A stretch of DNA of 41,089 bases from Gammaproteobacteria bacterium (GCA_025352045.1 JANXUD010000096.1:1-41089); one strand, 5' to 3'; positions 1 to 15,380 are shown, numbered from the stretch's first letter. Numbers and translations: made by a program. Notes: a model not told the origin generated them from the letters alone.

Positions 1-778
1 CCCGGCCCTGGCGCCAGTCCCACAGTGCACGCTGCAGTTCGGCCGAGATGTCCATCAAGTCCTGGCTGCCGTGCGTACCGCGACCCATCAGGCCCCAGGC
101 CGCTTCGTTGCTCAGCCGGATCTTGTGCCCGCCGTCCACCACCAGGATGCCGGTGCGCATGCGCCGGATCACCAGTTCGTTGAGCTCGCTGAGGGACGCC
201 AGCTCTTCGCCGCGGCGCCGCGCCAGGGACTCGCTGGCGCTCAGTTGCCGGTGCAGCTGCTGGCAGAGCAGGGCGGTGCCGACATAGGTGACCGAGAACA
301 TGGTCGCTTCGGCCGCAGTGCGCGCCGAGCCGTCGTTGGACAGGCGGTTGAACAGGTATTCGACCAGCAGGATCGCGGCGGCGCTGGCGGCAAAGCTGAG
401 GCTGACGGCCGGGCGCAGGATCAGCGCCGCAGCGCCGATGTTGAAGATCATGAACATGGCCAGGCCGCTTTCGCCACCGTCCATCGCCAGCAACGCGGTG
501 CCCCAGACCAGCTGGTCGATGACCAAGCCGACGGCCGCCTGGCTGCGCGGGCTGATGTCCTCGTGTCGGCTGGACCAGAGCAGGAACAGCGACACCAGGA
601 AGTAGCCGCACGAGGCCGCCTGCAGGACGAACGGCTCCCGGATCACGGCCATTGTCAGGCCGAGCGGGGTGAAGGCGACGATGCCGAGGATGCCGGCCTC
701 CAGCACGCGGAACAGCGCGAAGAAGTACAGCTCGCGGTGTTGCGGGTCGGCGGGGGCGGGGTAGGTGGCGGGGGCCAT
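1..778 (-). CDS. pilS: PilS-type sensor histidine kinase, N-terminal part (runs off window)
   Basis: About 259 codons from an ATG at 778 are visible; the gene leaves the window at position 1, before the kinase core. The protein starts with a short cytoplasmic stretch, then several hydrophobic segments over roughly residues 15-170, then the stretch [19 protein letters not shown], which opens the PAS-like domain characteristic of PilS. PilS is the membrane sensor that phosphorylates or dephosphorylates PilR to control pilA (type IV pilin) transcription. A pilS-pilR pair divergent from or next to sucCD is, as I recall it, a common arrangement in Xanthomonadaceae and supports the call. It is divergent from sucC with about 130 bp between the starts. 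Another membrane histidine kinase with a PAS domain cannot be fully excluded, because the HisKA/HATPase region is outside the window. Confidence 0.82.
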   Translation of the reverse strand, partial: MAPATYPAPADPQHRELYFFALFRVLEAGILGIVAFTPLGLTMAVIREPFVLQAASCGYFLVSLFLLWSSRHEDISPRSQAAVGLVIDQLVWGTALLAMDGGESGLAMFMIFNIGAAALILRPAVSLSFAASAAAILLVEYLFNRLSNDGSARTAAEATMFSVTYVGTALLCQQLHRQLSASESLARRRGEELASLSELNELVIRRMRTGILVVDGGHKIRLSNEAAWGLMGRGTHGSQDLMDISAELQRALWDWRQGR

Positions 779-788
779 CCCGCGCACT

Positions 789-818
789 TTGCCACGGCTG
801 GGCCCCATGGGGGACAAT
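789..818 (+). promoter_or_regulatory. Candidate sigma-70 promoter for sucCD
   Basis: TTGCCA (789-794) and GACAAT (813-818) are separated by 18 bp, which is 5/6 and 4/6 of the -35 and -10 consensus. This would start transcription near 825 and leave a leader of about 85 nt that contains the palindromic repeat at 837-897. Judged by eye only. Confidence 0.4.
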
Positions 819-836
819 GCGCGCCCCGGTTTGCCT

Positions 837-897
837 GTGGGAGTGCCTCCAGCCGCGCTCCCCGGGGTCCGGATGTCGCGGCTGACGCCGCTCCCAC
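837..897. repeat. Dispersed palindromic repeat, inverted pair, in the sucC leader
   Basis: Left arm 837-858 matches the window's 22-nt repeat arm at 18/22 positions. Right arm 876-897 is its reverse complement at 21/22. Each arm is itself a small hairpin (GCGGCnnnAGCCGC type), and the two arms can pair with each other. The element ends 11 bp before the sucC ATG, just upstream of the GGACGAGAG ribosome-binding stretch. Confidence 0.75.
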
Positions 898-908
898 AGG
901 GACGAGAG

Positions 909-2089
<1,181 letters not shown>

Positions 2090-2093
<4 letters not shown>

Positions 2094-2968
2094 GCGTTCT
2101 CGTCGACAGCAACACCAAGGTGATCGTGCAGGGTTTCACCGGCACCCAGGGCAGCTTCCATGCCGAGCAGATGCTCGACTACGGCACCAAGGTCGTGGGC
2201 GGCGTGACGCCGGGCAAGGGTGGCACCGAGCATCTCGGCCTGCCGGTGTTCAACACGGTCGCCGACGCGGTCGCCGCCACCGGCGCCAACGCTTCGGTGA
2301 TCTACGTGCCCCCGCCGTTCGCCGCCGACGCCATCCTCGAGGCGGCCGACGCCGGCATCGACGTGATCGTCTGCATCACCGAGGGCATCCCGGTGCTGGA
2401 CATGCTGCGCGTGAAGAACGCGCTCGAGCACTACCCGGACGCGGTGCTGATCGGGCCGAACTGCCCGGGCATCATCACGCCCGGCGCCTGCAAGATCGGC
2501 ATCATGCCGGGCCATATCCACATGCCGGGCAAGATCGCGATCGTATCGCGCTCGGGCACGCTGACTTATGAAGCGGTCAAGCAGACCACGGACGCCGGCC
2601 TTGGCCAGAGCACCGTGATCGGCATCGGTGGCGACCCGATGCAGGGCATGAACTTCATCGACTGCCTGCGCCTGTTCCAGGACGATGCGCAGACCGAGGG
2701 CATCATCATGGTCGGCGAGATCGGCGGCAGCGCCGAGGAAGAGGCGGCCGAGTTCATCGCCGAGCACGTGACCAAGCCCGTGGTCGGCTTCATCGCCGGC
2801 GCCAGCGCGCCGGAAGGCAAGCGCATGGGCCATGCAGGCGCGATCGCATCGGGCGGCAAGGGCACGGCGGCAGGCAAGTTCGCCGCGCTCGAAGCGGCCG
2901 GCGTGACCACGGTGAAGTCGCCCGGCGACCTCGGCGCGGCGATCGCCGCGCGCCTCGCAAAGGCCTGA
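2090..2968 (+). CDS. sucD: Succinyl-CoA synthetase alpha subunit
   Basis: The product is 292 aa, the normal family length. This subunit binds CoA and carries the phosphohistidine intermediate. The N-terminal Rossmann CoA-binding motif [10 protein letters not shown] is present, as are [10 protein letters not shown] and [10 protein letters not shown]. The active-site histidine lies in [13 protein letters not shown], at about residue 248. It starts inside the last codons of sucC (ATGA overlap) and pairs with it to form the alpha2beta2 enzyme. nadE follows after 20 bp. Confidence 0.97.
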
Positions 2969-2988
2969 GCTCCCACACGGGCATCCTG

Positions 2989-4620
2989 GTGGCCCGCACG
3001 CTCCGCCTCGCGCTTGCGCAGTTCGACTTTCCGGTCGGCGACGTCGCGGGCAATGCGGAGCGCATCGCGTCGCTGATCGCCGCCGCGCGCGACGCGCATG
3101 GCGCGGACCTGGTGCTGTTTCCCGAGCTCGCGCTGTCGGGCTATCCGCCGGAAGACCTGCTGCTCCGACCCGCCTTCCTCGCCGATTGCCAGGCCGCGCT
3201 CAAGCGCATCGCCGACGGCGTGCAGGGCATCGTCGCCGTGGTCGGCTGGCCGGAGGCGGCGGGCGCGGTGGTCTTCAACGCCGCCAGCGTGCTGCGCGAT
3301 GGCGCGGTCGCCACGACCTACCGCAAGCGCGAACTGCCCAACTACGCGGTGTTCGACGAGCGCCGGTATTTCTCCGCCGACACCGGGGACTGCGTGTTCG
3401 ACGTCAACGGCGTGCAGGTCGGCCTGCTGATCTGCGAGGACCTGTGGTTTGCGGAGCCGGCTGCGTCCACCGCGGCGCTTGGCGCGGATCTGCTGGTGGT
3501 GCCGAATGCTTCGCCGTTCGAGCGCGGCAAGATCGCCCAGCGCGATGGGCTGCTGGCGCAACGCGTGCGCGAATCCAGGGTCGGCATCGCCTATCTCAAC
3601 CTGGTCGGCGGGCAGGACGAACTGGTCTTCGATGGCGCCTCGGTGCTGTGCGACGGCGATGGCCGCCTGCATGACAACGCGGGCGCATTCGCGGACGCGC
3701 TGCTGGTGGCCGACTACGAGGCCAATTCCCGTCGTTTCACGCCGGTGGAGTGGCAAGGTGAGAGGGACGAAGGCATCGAGTCGCTGGCCTGGCGCGCGAT
3801 CGTGCGCGGCATCCGCGACTACGCCGGCAAGAACGGCTTCGGCAGGGTGCTGCTGGGCCTGTCAGGCGGCATCGATTCGGCCATGGTGCTTGCGTTGGCG
3901 GTCGATGCGCTTGGCGCAGAGGCCGTGACCGCCGTGCGCATGCCGTCGCGCTACACCGCTGACATGAGCAACGACCTGGCGCTGGAGCAGGCGCACGTGC
4001 TCGGCGTGCGCGTCGAGACCCTCCCGATCGCGGGGCCGTTCGAGGGATTCCTGACGACGCTCGCTCCGGTCTTCGCCTATCGCGCGCCCGACGTGGCGGA
4101 GGAAAACCTGCAGTCGCGCTGCCGCGGCGCCCTGCTGATGGCGTTGTCGAACAAGTTCGGCGGGCTGCTGCTCACGACCGGCAACAAGAGCGAGTACGCA
4201 GTGGGCTACGCGACCATCTACGGCGACATGTGCGGCGGCTTCGCGCCGATCAAGGACCTCTACAAGACCGAGGTCTACGCCCTGTGCGACTGGCGAAACC
4301 GGCAGCCGGGCGGCCCGGTCATCCCGTCCGCGGTGATCACGCGGGCGCCATCCGCGGAACTGCGCGAGAACCAGACGGACCAGGATTCCCTGCCGCCCTA
4401 CGACGTACTCGACGCGATCCTGTATCGCTACGTCGACCAGGAAAAGTCGGGGGCGGAGATCGTGGCCGAGGGTTTCGACGCGGACATGGTCGCGCGCATG
4501 CTGAAGCTCGTGCGGACGAGCGAGTGGAAGCGGCGCCAGGCGGCGCCGGGCCCGAAACTGTCGCGGCGCGCGTTCGGCCGCGAGCGGCGCTACCCCATCA
4601 CGTCCGGATACCGCGAATGA
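2989..4620 (+). CDS. nadE: Glutamine-dependent NAD+ synthetase
   Basis: The product is 543 aa and makes NAD+ from deamido-NAD+ (NaAD), ATP and glutamine. The N-terminal nitrilase-type glutaminase domain has its Glu-Lys-Cys triad at about E46 (FPELALSGYPPED), K113 (YRKRELPNYAVFDERRYF) and C149 (LLICEDLWF). The C-terminal synthetase domain has the PP-loop LSGGIDSAM (292-297) and the later GNKSEYAVGY motif. The start is a GTG at 2989 without a strong Shine-Dalgarno; the next residues (TLRLALAQFDFPVGD) are the conserved N-terminus. It lies 20 bp after sucD and overlaps the next gene by 4 bases, so it is probably expressed from the sucCD promoter. Confidence 0.96.
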   Translation: MARTLRLALAQFDFPVGDVAGNAERIASLIAAARDAHGADLVLFPELALSGYPPEDLLLRPAFLADCQAALKRIADGVQGIVAVVGWPEAAGAVVFNAASVLRDGAVATTYRKRELPNYAVFDERRYFSADTGDCVFDVNGVQVGLLICEDLWFAEPAASTAALGADLLVVPNASPFERGKIAQRDGLLAQRVRESRVGIAYLNLVGGQDELVFDGASVLCDGDGRLHDNAGAFADALLVADYEANSRRFTPVEWQGERDEGIESLAWRAIVRGIRDYAGKNGFGRVLLGLSGGIDSAMVLALAVDALGAEAVTAVRMPSRYTADMSNDLALEQAHVLGVRVETLPIAGPFEGFLTTLAPVFAYRAPDVAEENLQSRCRGALLMALSNKFGGLLLTTGNKSEYAVGYATIYGDMCGGFAPIKDLYKTEVYALCDWRNRQPGGPVIPSAVITRAPSAELRENQTDQDSLPPYDVLDAILYRYVDQEKSGAEIVAEGFDADMVARMLKLVRTSEWKRRQAAPGPKLSRRAFGRERRYPITSGYRE

Positions 4621-6098
4621 ACCCGCCTCGGCGCGACCCCTCGCTCTCCGTGCGCATGCTGGGGATGGCCTTTGCCAGTGCAGTCATGGCTGCCTACTAC
4701 TGGCTGCTGTTTCTTCCGCCCCGCCTGGTGGGAAGCAACGATCCCGATCGCTACTACCATCTTGGCATCACCCGCCTGATGTCGGAACACGGCCTGCTCC
4801 GGACCCTGCCCCAGGCCGAGGACATCGGCTGGGCCAAGCACTTTCCCGAAAAGGAATTCCTGTTCCATGCCCTGACCTGGTTCGCCGATCGGCTCGGCGG
4901 CCTCGACGCCGTCATGCTGCTGGTGCCGCTCCTCGGGACGGCGATCGTCCTGGTGCTGTACTGGACGCTTTCACGGGTTTGCCGGCCCTGGCAGGCGATG
5001 CTGTTCTCGACCCTGATCCCGCTTGCGTATTCGGCCTTCATTTTCCGGTTGACGATCCTGCGGCCGCACCTGCTTGCGATCCTGTTTTTCGTGCTGCTAC
5101 TGCTTGCGATCCTGCGGCGGCGCAATTGGCTGCTCGCGATCGCCTGCGCTGGATTCGCGCTGTCCTACCATGCGTTCTACATCCCGATGCTGGTATTGGC
5201 GCTTGCGTACTTCCTGAAATGGCGACCGGAATCCAAGGGCTGGCGTCCGCTGGCCTGGGGACTGGGAGGCCTGGTCGCCGGACTGGTCGTCAATCCGTAC
5301 TTCCCCGACAACATCATCATGGGCGTCATCCACCTTGGCATCGCCATGGGATCGGACGCACCGCCCGCGGCCGAATTCGGAACTGAGATCCAGCATTTGA
5401 CCGGCGGCCAGCTCTTTGCCGCCCTTGGTTTCAATTTCTTCCTGCTGGCCGTCGTGGCCTCGCAACGTTGGTTCCGGCAGGAGTCCGATGCCCGCGGGGC
5501 GGATTTGAGGCTGCTCTTCGCCCTGACCCTGGTCCTGACGCTGCTGAGCCTCAAGAGCATCCGGGCCACGGAGTACGCCATCCCGAGCCTGGTCCTGCTG
5601 GTGGGTTACTTCGTGCAACGTGTTGACCGCCCCTGGTGGACGGCTGCACTGATCGGGCCGCTGCTGATACTGCAGGGCACGACCGCGTTCCAGTACTACT
5701 CGAGGATGTGGACGGAGCCGCAGGGTAGAAACGCGGGGTGGTTCCTCTCGGCGATCTCCGCCCTGCCGCCGACGCCGGGGAAGAAGGTCTACACCTGCCA
5801 GTGGGACGCGGGCGCCTACCTGTTGTTCGCGCGCCCCGACCTGCGTTTCGTCGACCTGCTGGATCCGACCTTCCTCTGGCAGGCCGCGCCCGACAAGTAT
5901 CTGGTTCGTCAACGATTGAACCGCGGAGGCTCGGCCCATCCCCAAGCGGAGCTGCGGCGCACCTTCCATGCGGACTACGTCCTGTGCGGCTCGCCAGGGC
6001 TCAATTCGCAAATGCAATCCGACCCCGGACACTTCCGGGAACTTGGCCACGACGAGTCGATGGGCGCGGTGCGCGTCTTTGAAGTTGCCCCGGAGTGA
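4617..6098 (+). CDS. Polytopic membrane protein, GT-C glycosyltransferase-like
   Basis: The product is 493 aa with about ten hydrophobic segments between residues 15 and 400 and a soluble C-terminal domain of about 100 residues. The first external loop after TM1 carries SNDPDRYYHLG (40-50). An acidic Asp-x-Asp loop in that position is typical of GT-C-fold transferases (STT3, PMT and ArnT types), which use lipid-linked sugars. The C-terminal domain contains TCQWDAGAYLLF and several cysteines. The ATG overlaps the nadE stop (ATGA), so it is likely coupled to nadE although no metabolic link is obvious. The fold is inferred from topology and one motif; it may instead be an uncharacterised membrane protein without transferase activity. 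Confidence 0.6.
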   Translation: MNPPRRDPSLSVRMLGMAFASAVMAAYYWLLFLPPRLVGSNDPDRYYHLGITRLMSEHGLLRTLPQAEDIGWAKHFPEKEFLFHALTWFADRLGGLDAVMLLVPLLGTAIVLVLYWTLSRVCRPWQAMLFSTLIPLAYSAFIFRLTILRPHLLAILFFVLLLLAILRRRNWLLAIACAGFALSYHAFYIPMLVLALAYFLKWRPESKGWRPLAWGLGGLVAGLVVNPYFPDNIIMGVIHLGIAMGSDAPPAAEFGTEIQHLTGGQLFAALGFNFFLLAVVASQRWFRQESDARGADLRLLFALTLVLTLLSLKSIRATEYAIPSLVLLVGYFVQRVDRPWWTAALIGPLLILQGTTAFQYYSRMWTEPQGRNAGWFLSAISALPPTPGKKVYTCQWDAGAYLLFARPDLRFVDLLDPTFLWQAAPDKYLVRQRLNRGGSAHPQAELRRTFHADYVLCGSPGLNSQMQSDPGHFRELGHDESMGAVRVFEVAPE

Positions 6099-6152
6099 AC
6101 CCAAGGCACCGGGTGCGTCGAGCTACGCCCTGCTAAAGGGACCCGGCCCCGT

Positions 6153-6995
6153 TTATTTTTCGCCAGCGAAGGGATTGAGCTTGTGCCACAGCCCGCGGCC
6201 CGCCGGCCAGTTCCCGCTCAGGTAGGGATGCTGCGGGTAGTTCTGCTGCAGCACGCGCCGCGAATCGTCGGACAGGGTCTTCTGGCCGAGCTTGTCGTAG
6301 GACGCCGCCATCAGCGCCACCGCATCCCCCTGGTACTCGCTCTGCGGATAGGTCTCGACCAGGTACTGGCCGCGGTTGAGGGCCGAGACCCAGGCGCCGC
6401 GGTGGTAGTAGAACAGGCCGATGGTCAGCTCATGCCGGGCCAGCTCGTTGCGCAGGTAGACCATCCGCTGGCGCGCGTCCGCCGCGTAGATGCTGTTCGG
6501 ATAGCGACGGATCACCTCGTTGAAATCGTTCATCGAGGTCAGCGGGCCGTTCAGGTCACGCGCGGCCGGGTCCAGGCGCGCCAGGCGGCCGAACAGGGTC
6601 ACGTTGCGGTCGAAGTTGATCACCGCCTTCAGGTAGTAGGCGTAATCGATGTGCGGGTGGCGCGGGTAGGTGCGGATGAAGCGGTCGATCGCGGCGGTGG
6701 CGTCGTCCGGCTTGCCGAGCTTGAGCAGGTCGTAGGCCAGTTCGAGCTGGGACTGCTCGCTGTAGGCGCCGAACGGGAAGCGGGCGATCAGGCGGGTGTA
6801 CTCGCGCTGGGCCTGGCTGTAATCGCCGTCGCGCAGGTTGCCCTTGGCCGAGGCGTACAGCTGCTCGACCGGCAGGCTCTCGGTCTTGGCTTCCTTGTCC
6901 TTGCCAAACCAGCCACCGACAGTCTTGCAACCCGGGACGGCCACGACCAGCGCCAGCAGGAGGGCAAAGCGCACAAATCCGTTGGATCGCATCAT
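6153..6995 (-). CDS. bamD: Outer membrane assembly lipoprotein BamD
   Basis: BamD is the essential lipoprotein partner of BamA in the outer membrane beta-barrel assembly machine. An N-terminal signal (FVRFALLLALVVAVPGC) ends in a lipobox Cys at about residue 23. TPR-like helices follow, with LYASAKGNLRDGDYSQA, YPRHPHIDYAYYLKA and RRYPNSIYAADARQRM, all typical of BamD. Length is about 280 aa against about 245 in E. coli. The start is uncertain: ATGs exist at 7013, 6995 and 6992, none with a clear Shine-Dalgarno. The tandem ATG at 6995/6992 gives the best signal peptide. The gene is divergent from rluD, and bamD next to rluD and pgeF is a familiar arrangement in gammaproteobacteria. Confidence 0.95.
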   Translation of the reverse strand: MMRSNGFVRFALLLALVVAVPGCKTVGGWFGKDKEAKTESLPVEQLYASAKGNLRDGDYSQAQREYTRLIARFPFGAYSEQSQLELAYDLLKLGKPDDATAAIDRFIRTYPRHPHIDYAYYLKAVINFDRNVTLFGRLARLDPAARDLNGPLTSMNDFNEVIRRYPNSIYAADARQRMVYLRNELARHELTIGLFYYHRGAWVSALNRGQYLVETYPQSEYQGDAVALMAASYDKLGQKTLSDDSRRVLQQNYPQHPYLSGNWPAGRGLWHKLNPFAGEK

Positions 6996-7098
6996 CGTTG
7001 GAAAGGTCTGCATGGAGTGGATGGCGGCGCGCGGTGGCTTTGCGACGGTTTTCCCGGGCGGTTCGGGCGTGCTGCAGGCCCCGGACCGCCTGATGGGG

Positions 7099-7104
7099 GA
7101 TAAT
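7099..7104 (+). promoter_or_regulatory. -10-like box directly before rluD
   Basis: GATAAT lies 7 nt before the rluD ATG, with no Shine-Dalgarno between. If used, transcription would begin at or next to the A of the start codon and give a leaderless mRNA. No convincing -35 is visible. Confidence 0.4.
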
Positions 7105-7111
7105 AACCGAA

Positions 7112-8125
7112 ATGACCCCGACCGATCCCCAGGCCCCGGCCGCTGTCGACAGCGACGAGTCCGACTTCGAATTGCAGGAAGCGACCGTGCCGGTCGAATT
7201 GGCCGGCAAGCGCTTCGACCAGGCCCTGGCCGAGATGTTCCCGGACTTTTCGCGGTCCCGCCTGACTGAATGGATCAAGGGCGGCGATGCCCTGCTCGAC
7301 GGCAAGCCGGCCCGGCCCCGTGACGCCGTCCGCGGCGGCGAGACCGTGTCCGTGGCCCTGCGCACCGAGGTCGAGACCACCGCTGGCGCCGAGGACATCC
7401 CCTTGCGGATCGTCTACGAGGACGCCGACGTTCTGGTGATCGACAAGCCCGCCGGCCTGGTCGTCCACCCGGGCGCCGGCAATCCGCGCGGCACCCTGGT
7501 CAATGCCCTGCTGCACTTCGACCCGCGCATGGCCGAGCTGCCGCGCGCCGGCATCGTCCACCGCCTGGACAAGGACACGTCGGGCCTGATGGTGGTGGCG
7601 CGTTCGCTGCGCGCCCATGCCTCGCTGGTGCAGCAGCTGTCCGAGCGCGAGGTGCATCGCCAATACGTCGCGGTCGTCGTGGGCCCGATGATCGCGGGCG
7701 GCACCGTCAACGCGCCGATCGGCCGCCATGCCACCGATCGCGTCCGCCAGGCCGTCGTCAAGGAGGGGGCCGGGCGCGACGCGATCACCCATTACCGGGT
7801 CCGCGAGCGGTTCCGCGCGCATACCGTCCTGGAGTGTCGGCTGGAGACGGGGCGCACGCACCAGATCCGCGTGCACATGGCGCATGCCAAGCACCCGCTG
7901 ATCGGCGATCCGCTGTACGGCGGCTCGTTCAAGCTGCCCAAGGCCGCGACGCCGGAACTGGTCGAGGTCCTGCGCGCCTTCAAGCGCCAGGCGCTGCATG
8001 CCGAGAAGCTGGAGTTCGTGCATCCCAACACCGGCGAGCCGGTGACCACCACCGCGCCGATCCCTGACGACATGCAGTTGCTGATCGCGACCCTGCGCGC
8101 CGATACCGCCGCCCATAAGCTGTGA
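7112..8125 (+). CDS. rluD: 23S rRNA pseudouridine synthase D (1911/1915/1917)
   Basis: The product is 337 aa. RluD isomerises three uridines in helix 69 of 23S rRNA and is needed for normal 50S maturation. An S4 RNA-binding domain spans about residues 25-85 ([20 protein letters not shown]). The RluA-family catalytic domain follows, with [11 protein letters not shown] holding the catalytic Asp at about residue 153. [11 protein letters not shown] and GDPLYGG are further family motifs. It overlaps pgeF by 4 bases (GTGA). The related RluC and RluA are less likely given the bamD-rluD-pgeF-clpB order, which is the same as around E. coli rluD. Confidence 0.95.
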   Translation: MTPTDPQAPAAVDSDESDFELQEATVPVELAGKRFDQALAEMFPDFSRSRLTEWIKGGDALLDGKPARPRDAVRGGETVSVALRTEVETTAGAEDIPLRIVYEDADVLVIDKPAGLVVHPGAGNPRGTLVNALLHFDPRMAELPRAGIVHRLDKDTSGLMVVARSLRAHASLVQQLSEREVHRQYVAVVVGPMIAGGTVNAPIGRHATDRVRQAVVKEGAGRDAITHYRVRERFRAHTVLECRLETGRTHQIRVHMAHAKHPLIGDPLYGGSFKLPKAATPELVEVLRAFKRQALHAEKLEFVHPNTGEPVTTTAPIPDDMQLLIATLRADTAAHKL

Positions 8126-8856
8126 TCCAGGCGGACTGGCCCGCGCCGGCGAACGTCCACGCGTTCAGCACGACGCGCGATGGGCCGGGCGTGTCGCTGC
8201 CACCGTTCGACCGCTTCAATCTCGGCGCCCGCTGCGGCGACGATCCGGTGCATGTCGCGGCCAATCGCGCGGCGCTCATTGCCAGCGCGGGCCTGCCGTC
8301 GTCGCCCGCGTGGCTGCGGCAGGTGCATGGCATCCGTGTCGTTCGCGTGGATCGCGCGCCGGCCCCGGGCGATGGCGAACCCGAGGCCGACGCTGCGGTG
8401 ACAGCCGTACCCGGCGTGGTCCTGGCCATCCTCACCGCCGACTGCCTCCCCGTCCTGTTCTGCGATCGCGCCGGCACCGAAGTCGGCGCGGCGCATGCCG
8501 GGTGGCGCGGACTGGCCGCGGGCGTGCTCGAGGCGACCGTGGCGGCGATGCACTCGCGGCCCGGCGAGCTGTTGGCGTGGATCGGTCCTGCCGCTGGACC
8601 AGCCCACTACGAAGTCGGCGCGGAAGTGCGCGATGCGTTCGTGGCCAACGACCCGGGCGCGGGGATCGCCTTCGTCTCGACGCGCCCGGGCCATTGGCTG
8701 GTGGACCTGCCGATGCTTGCGCGGCGACGCCTGGCCGCCGCGGGCCTGCACGCCGTGCATGGCGGCACCGAATGCACGATTGCCGATGCGTCGCGGCACT
8801 TCTCGTTTCGTCGCGACGGCGGCACCGGTCGCCTCGCCACGCTTGGCTGGCTCTGA
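8122..8856 (+). CDS. pgeF: Polyphenol oxidase/laccase-domain protein (PgeF, YfiH family)
   Basis: The product is 244 aa, full length for the family. The zinc ligands typical of this fold are visible: His69 (RQVHG), Cys108 ([11 protein letters not shown]) and His125 (AAHAGWRG), followed by [13 protein letters not shown]. Members have been reported as peptidoglycan editing factors that exclude misincorporated serine, and as purine nucleoside phosphorylase/adenosine deaminase-like enzymes. Which role applies here cannot be read from the sequence. It starts with GTG overlapping the rluD stop and lies just before clpB. Confidence 0.9.
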   Translation: MIQADWPAPANVHAFSTTRDGPGVSLPPFDRFNLGARCGDDPVHVAANRAALIASAGLPSSPAWLRQVHGIRVVRVDRAPAPGDGEPEADAAVTAVPGVVLAILTADCLPVLFCDRAGTEVGAAHAGWRGLAAGVLEATVAAMHSRPGELLAWIGPAAGPAHYEVGAEVRDAFVANDPGAGIAFVSTRPGHWLVDLPMLARRRLAAAGLHAVHGGTECTIADASRHFSFRRDGGTGRLATLGWL

Positions 8857-8877
8857 CCCCGGTTTGCTGGAAATGGC

Positions 8878-8906
8878 CTTGAAACGGGCAGGCTTGGCCC
8901 GCAAAT
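8878..8906 (+). promoter_or_regulatory. Heat-shock (sigma-32) type promoter for clpB
   Basis: CTTGAAA (8878-8884) is a perfect sigma-32 -35 box. After 13 bp comes CCCGCAAAT (8898-8906), a partial match to the CCCCATNT -10. It lies in the 98-bp gap between pgeF and clpB, where the clpB heat-shock promoter is expected. Confidence 0.65.
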
Positions 8907-8954
8907 CCCAGGCATCGGCTGCCCCGGAGGCGGCCCCGCGACCGGAGCCACCCC

Positions 8955-11573
<2,619 letters not shown>

Positions 11574-11591
11574 GCGCATCCGGCCACTGGC

Positions 11592-13253
11592 TCAGGCGCC
11601 GGCATCCTGGGCGATCACCATCTCGGCCATCGAATAGGCAAGCTCGCGCTCCGCGAGTACGCCCGCATCCGCGCCGGCGTCCAGCAGGTTCCACAGTTCC
11701 GCCTCGCTGTGCGCACGGGCCAGGATGCTGATCGCGGGATTGGCCGCGCGCAGCCGGGCGATGATCTCGCCGGCCTCGAAGGCATTCGGGATTGCCACCA
11801 GCGCATGGGTGGCGGTCGCCGGCGACAACTCGGCGAGCACATTGGCCGCGGCGGCATTGCCGCGCACGGCGGGGATGCCGTCGGCCCGCGCCTTCGCCAC
11901 CAGGTCCGCATCGGCATCGATCGCCAGCAGGGGCATGCCGCGCGCCCGCAACAGTTCGGCCAGTTGCGAACCCACGCGCCCGTAGCCGACCAGGATGCCG
12001 TGGCCATGCGTGGGCAGCGCCGGTCCGGCACCGTCGCCTGCTTCGGGAGCGGGTACGACTACCTCGCCTGACTGCCAACGCAACACGGCGGCGAAGACCA
12101 ATGGATTGGCGACGATGGAGATCAGTGCCCCGGCGAGGACGAGGTCGCGTGCGTCACCAGGCATCAGCTTGAGCGCCACGGCCAGCCCCGCGAGGATGAA
12201 GCTGAACTCGCCGATCTGCGAGACGCTCGCCGCGATGGTGGAGGCGATGCGGTTGCCGTGTCCGAGCGCGCGCACCAGCGCCCACGCGGCCAGGGGCTTT
12301 CCGACCATGATCACCACCACGCAGGCCAGCACGGGCAGGGGTTGCCGGAGCAGGATGCTCGGGTCGAACAACATGCCGACCGAGACGAAGAACAGCACCG
12401 CGAAGGCATCGCGCATCGGCAGGGAATCGGCCGCGGCCTTGTGGCTGAGCTCGGATTCGTTGAGCAGCATGCCAGCGAAGAAGGCGCCCAGCGCGATCGA
12501 CACGCCGAACCACTGGGAGGACACATAAGCCACGCCCAGTGCGATCGCCAGCACCGCCAGCGTGAACAGCTCGCGCGAGCCGGTGCCGGCCACCTTGCGC
12601 AGCACCCAGGGCACGAAGCGCCGTCCCACCACCACGATCACGCCGGTGAACAGCGCCAGCTTGAGGACGGTCAGGCCGAGCGCCTCGCCCAGGGCGCGCA
12701 GGTCCAGTCCAGCGCTGGCGTCGGCGGACAGCGCACGACCGATCGGCGGCAGCAGCACCAGCACCAGCACCATCACCAGGTCCTCGACGATCAGCCAGCC
12801 GATCGCCGTCTTGCCGCGCCGGGTGTCCAGCAGGCGGTTGTCCTCCAGCGCGCGCAGCAGCACCACCGTGCTGGCGACCGACAGACAGAGGCCGAAGACC
12901 ACGCCCGTGCCCCAGCTCCAGCCCAGCCAGCGCCCCACCAGGGCGCCGAGCGCCGAACCGAAGGCAATCGGCAGCAGGGCCCAGGGCAGGGCGACCTTGC
13001 GCACCGCCTTCAAGTCGGCCACTGAAAAATGCAGGCCCACGCCAAACATCAGCAGCACTACGCCGATCTCGCCCAACTGGCTGGCAAGGTCCGTGTCGGC
13101 CTCGTAGCCCGGCGTGAACGGTCCCACCAGGACGCCCGCCACCAGGTAGCCCACCAGTGGCGAGAGCTTGAACCGGTGCGCGAGGGTGCCCAGGGCAAAG
13201 GCCAGCACGAGGCCGGCGGCAAGCAGGGTCAGCAGCGAGGTTTCATGGGGCAT
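11592..13253 (-). CDS. ybaL: CPA2 cation/proton antiporter with TrkA-N domain (YbaL/KefB type)
   Basis: The product is 553 aa. A CPA2 transporter domain of about 12 helices spans roughly residues 5-385 (LSPLVGYLVAGVLVGPFTPG, IGVVLLMFGVGLHFS, SQIGEFSFILAGLA). It is followed by a Rossmann NAD-binding TrkA-N domain, ILVGYGRVGSQLAEL, at about 415-530. The start of the protein resembles E. coli YbaL more than KefB or KefC. The likely role is K+ or Na+/H+ exchange gated by nucleotide or redox state; the ion is not readable from sequence. It is divergent from the ABC-F gene, with 40 bp between the starts. Confidence 0.88.
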   Translation of the reverse strand: MPHETSLLTLLAAGLVLAFALGTLAHRFKLSPLVGYLVAGVLVGPFTPGYEADTDLASQLGEIGVVLLMFGVGLHFSVADLKAVRKVALPWALLPIAFGSALGALVGRWLGWSWGTGVVFGLCLSVASTVVLLRALEDNRLLDTRRGKTAIGWLIVEDLVMVLVLVLLPPIGRALSADASAGLDLRALGEALGLTVLKLALFTGVIVVVGRRFVPWVLRKVAGTGSRELFTLAVLAIALGVAYVSSQWFGVSIALGAFFAGMLLNESELSHKAAADSLPMRDAFAVLFFVSVGMLFDPSILLRQPLPVLACVVVIMVGKPLAAWALVRALGHGNRIASTIAASVSQIGEFSFILAGLAVALKLMPGDARDLVLAGALISIVANPLVFAAVLRWQSGEVVVPAPEAGDGAGPALPTHGHGILVGYGRVGSQLAELLRARGMPLLAIDADADLVAKARADGIPAVRGNAAAANVLAELSPATATHALVAIPNAFEAGEIIARLRAANPAISILARAHSEAELWNLLDAGADAGVLAERELAYSMAEMVIAQDAGA

Positions 13254-13281
13254 GGATCCATCCTAACCCGCTCCCACAAGG

Positions 13282-13287
13282 TAAAAT
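13282..13287 (+). promoter_or_regulatory. -10-like box directly before the ABC-F gene
   Basis: TAAAAT ends 6 nt before the ATG at 13294 and no Shine-Dalgarno is present, suggesting a leaderless transcript. A 9-nt remnant of the dispersed repeat (CGCTCCCAC, 13269-13277) sits in the spacer region where a -35 would end. Confidence 0.4.
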
Positions 13288-13293
13288 GGCGGG

Positions 13294-15378
<2,085 letters not shown>

Positions 15379-15380
15379 CC

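Noticed and set aside
2960-2990. CTCCCAC fragment after sucD as another copy of the dispersed repeat
   Set aside because: Only 7-9 bases match and no second arm or hairpin core is present.
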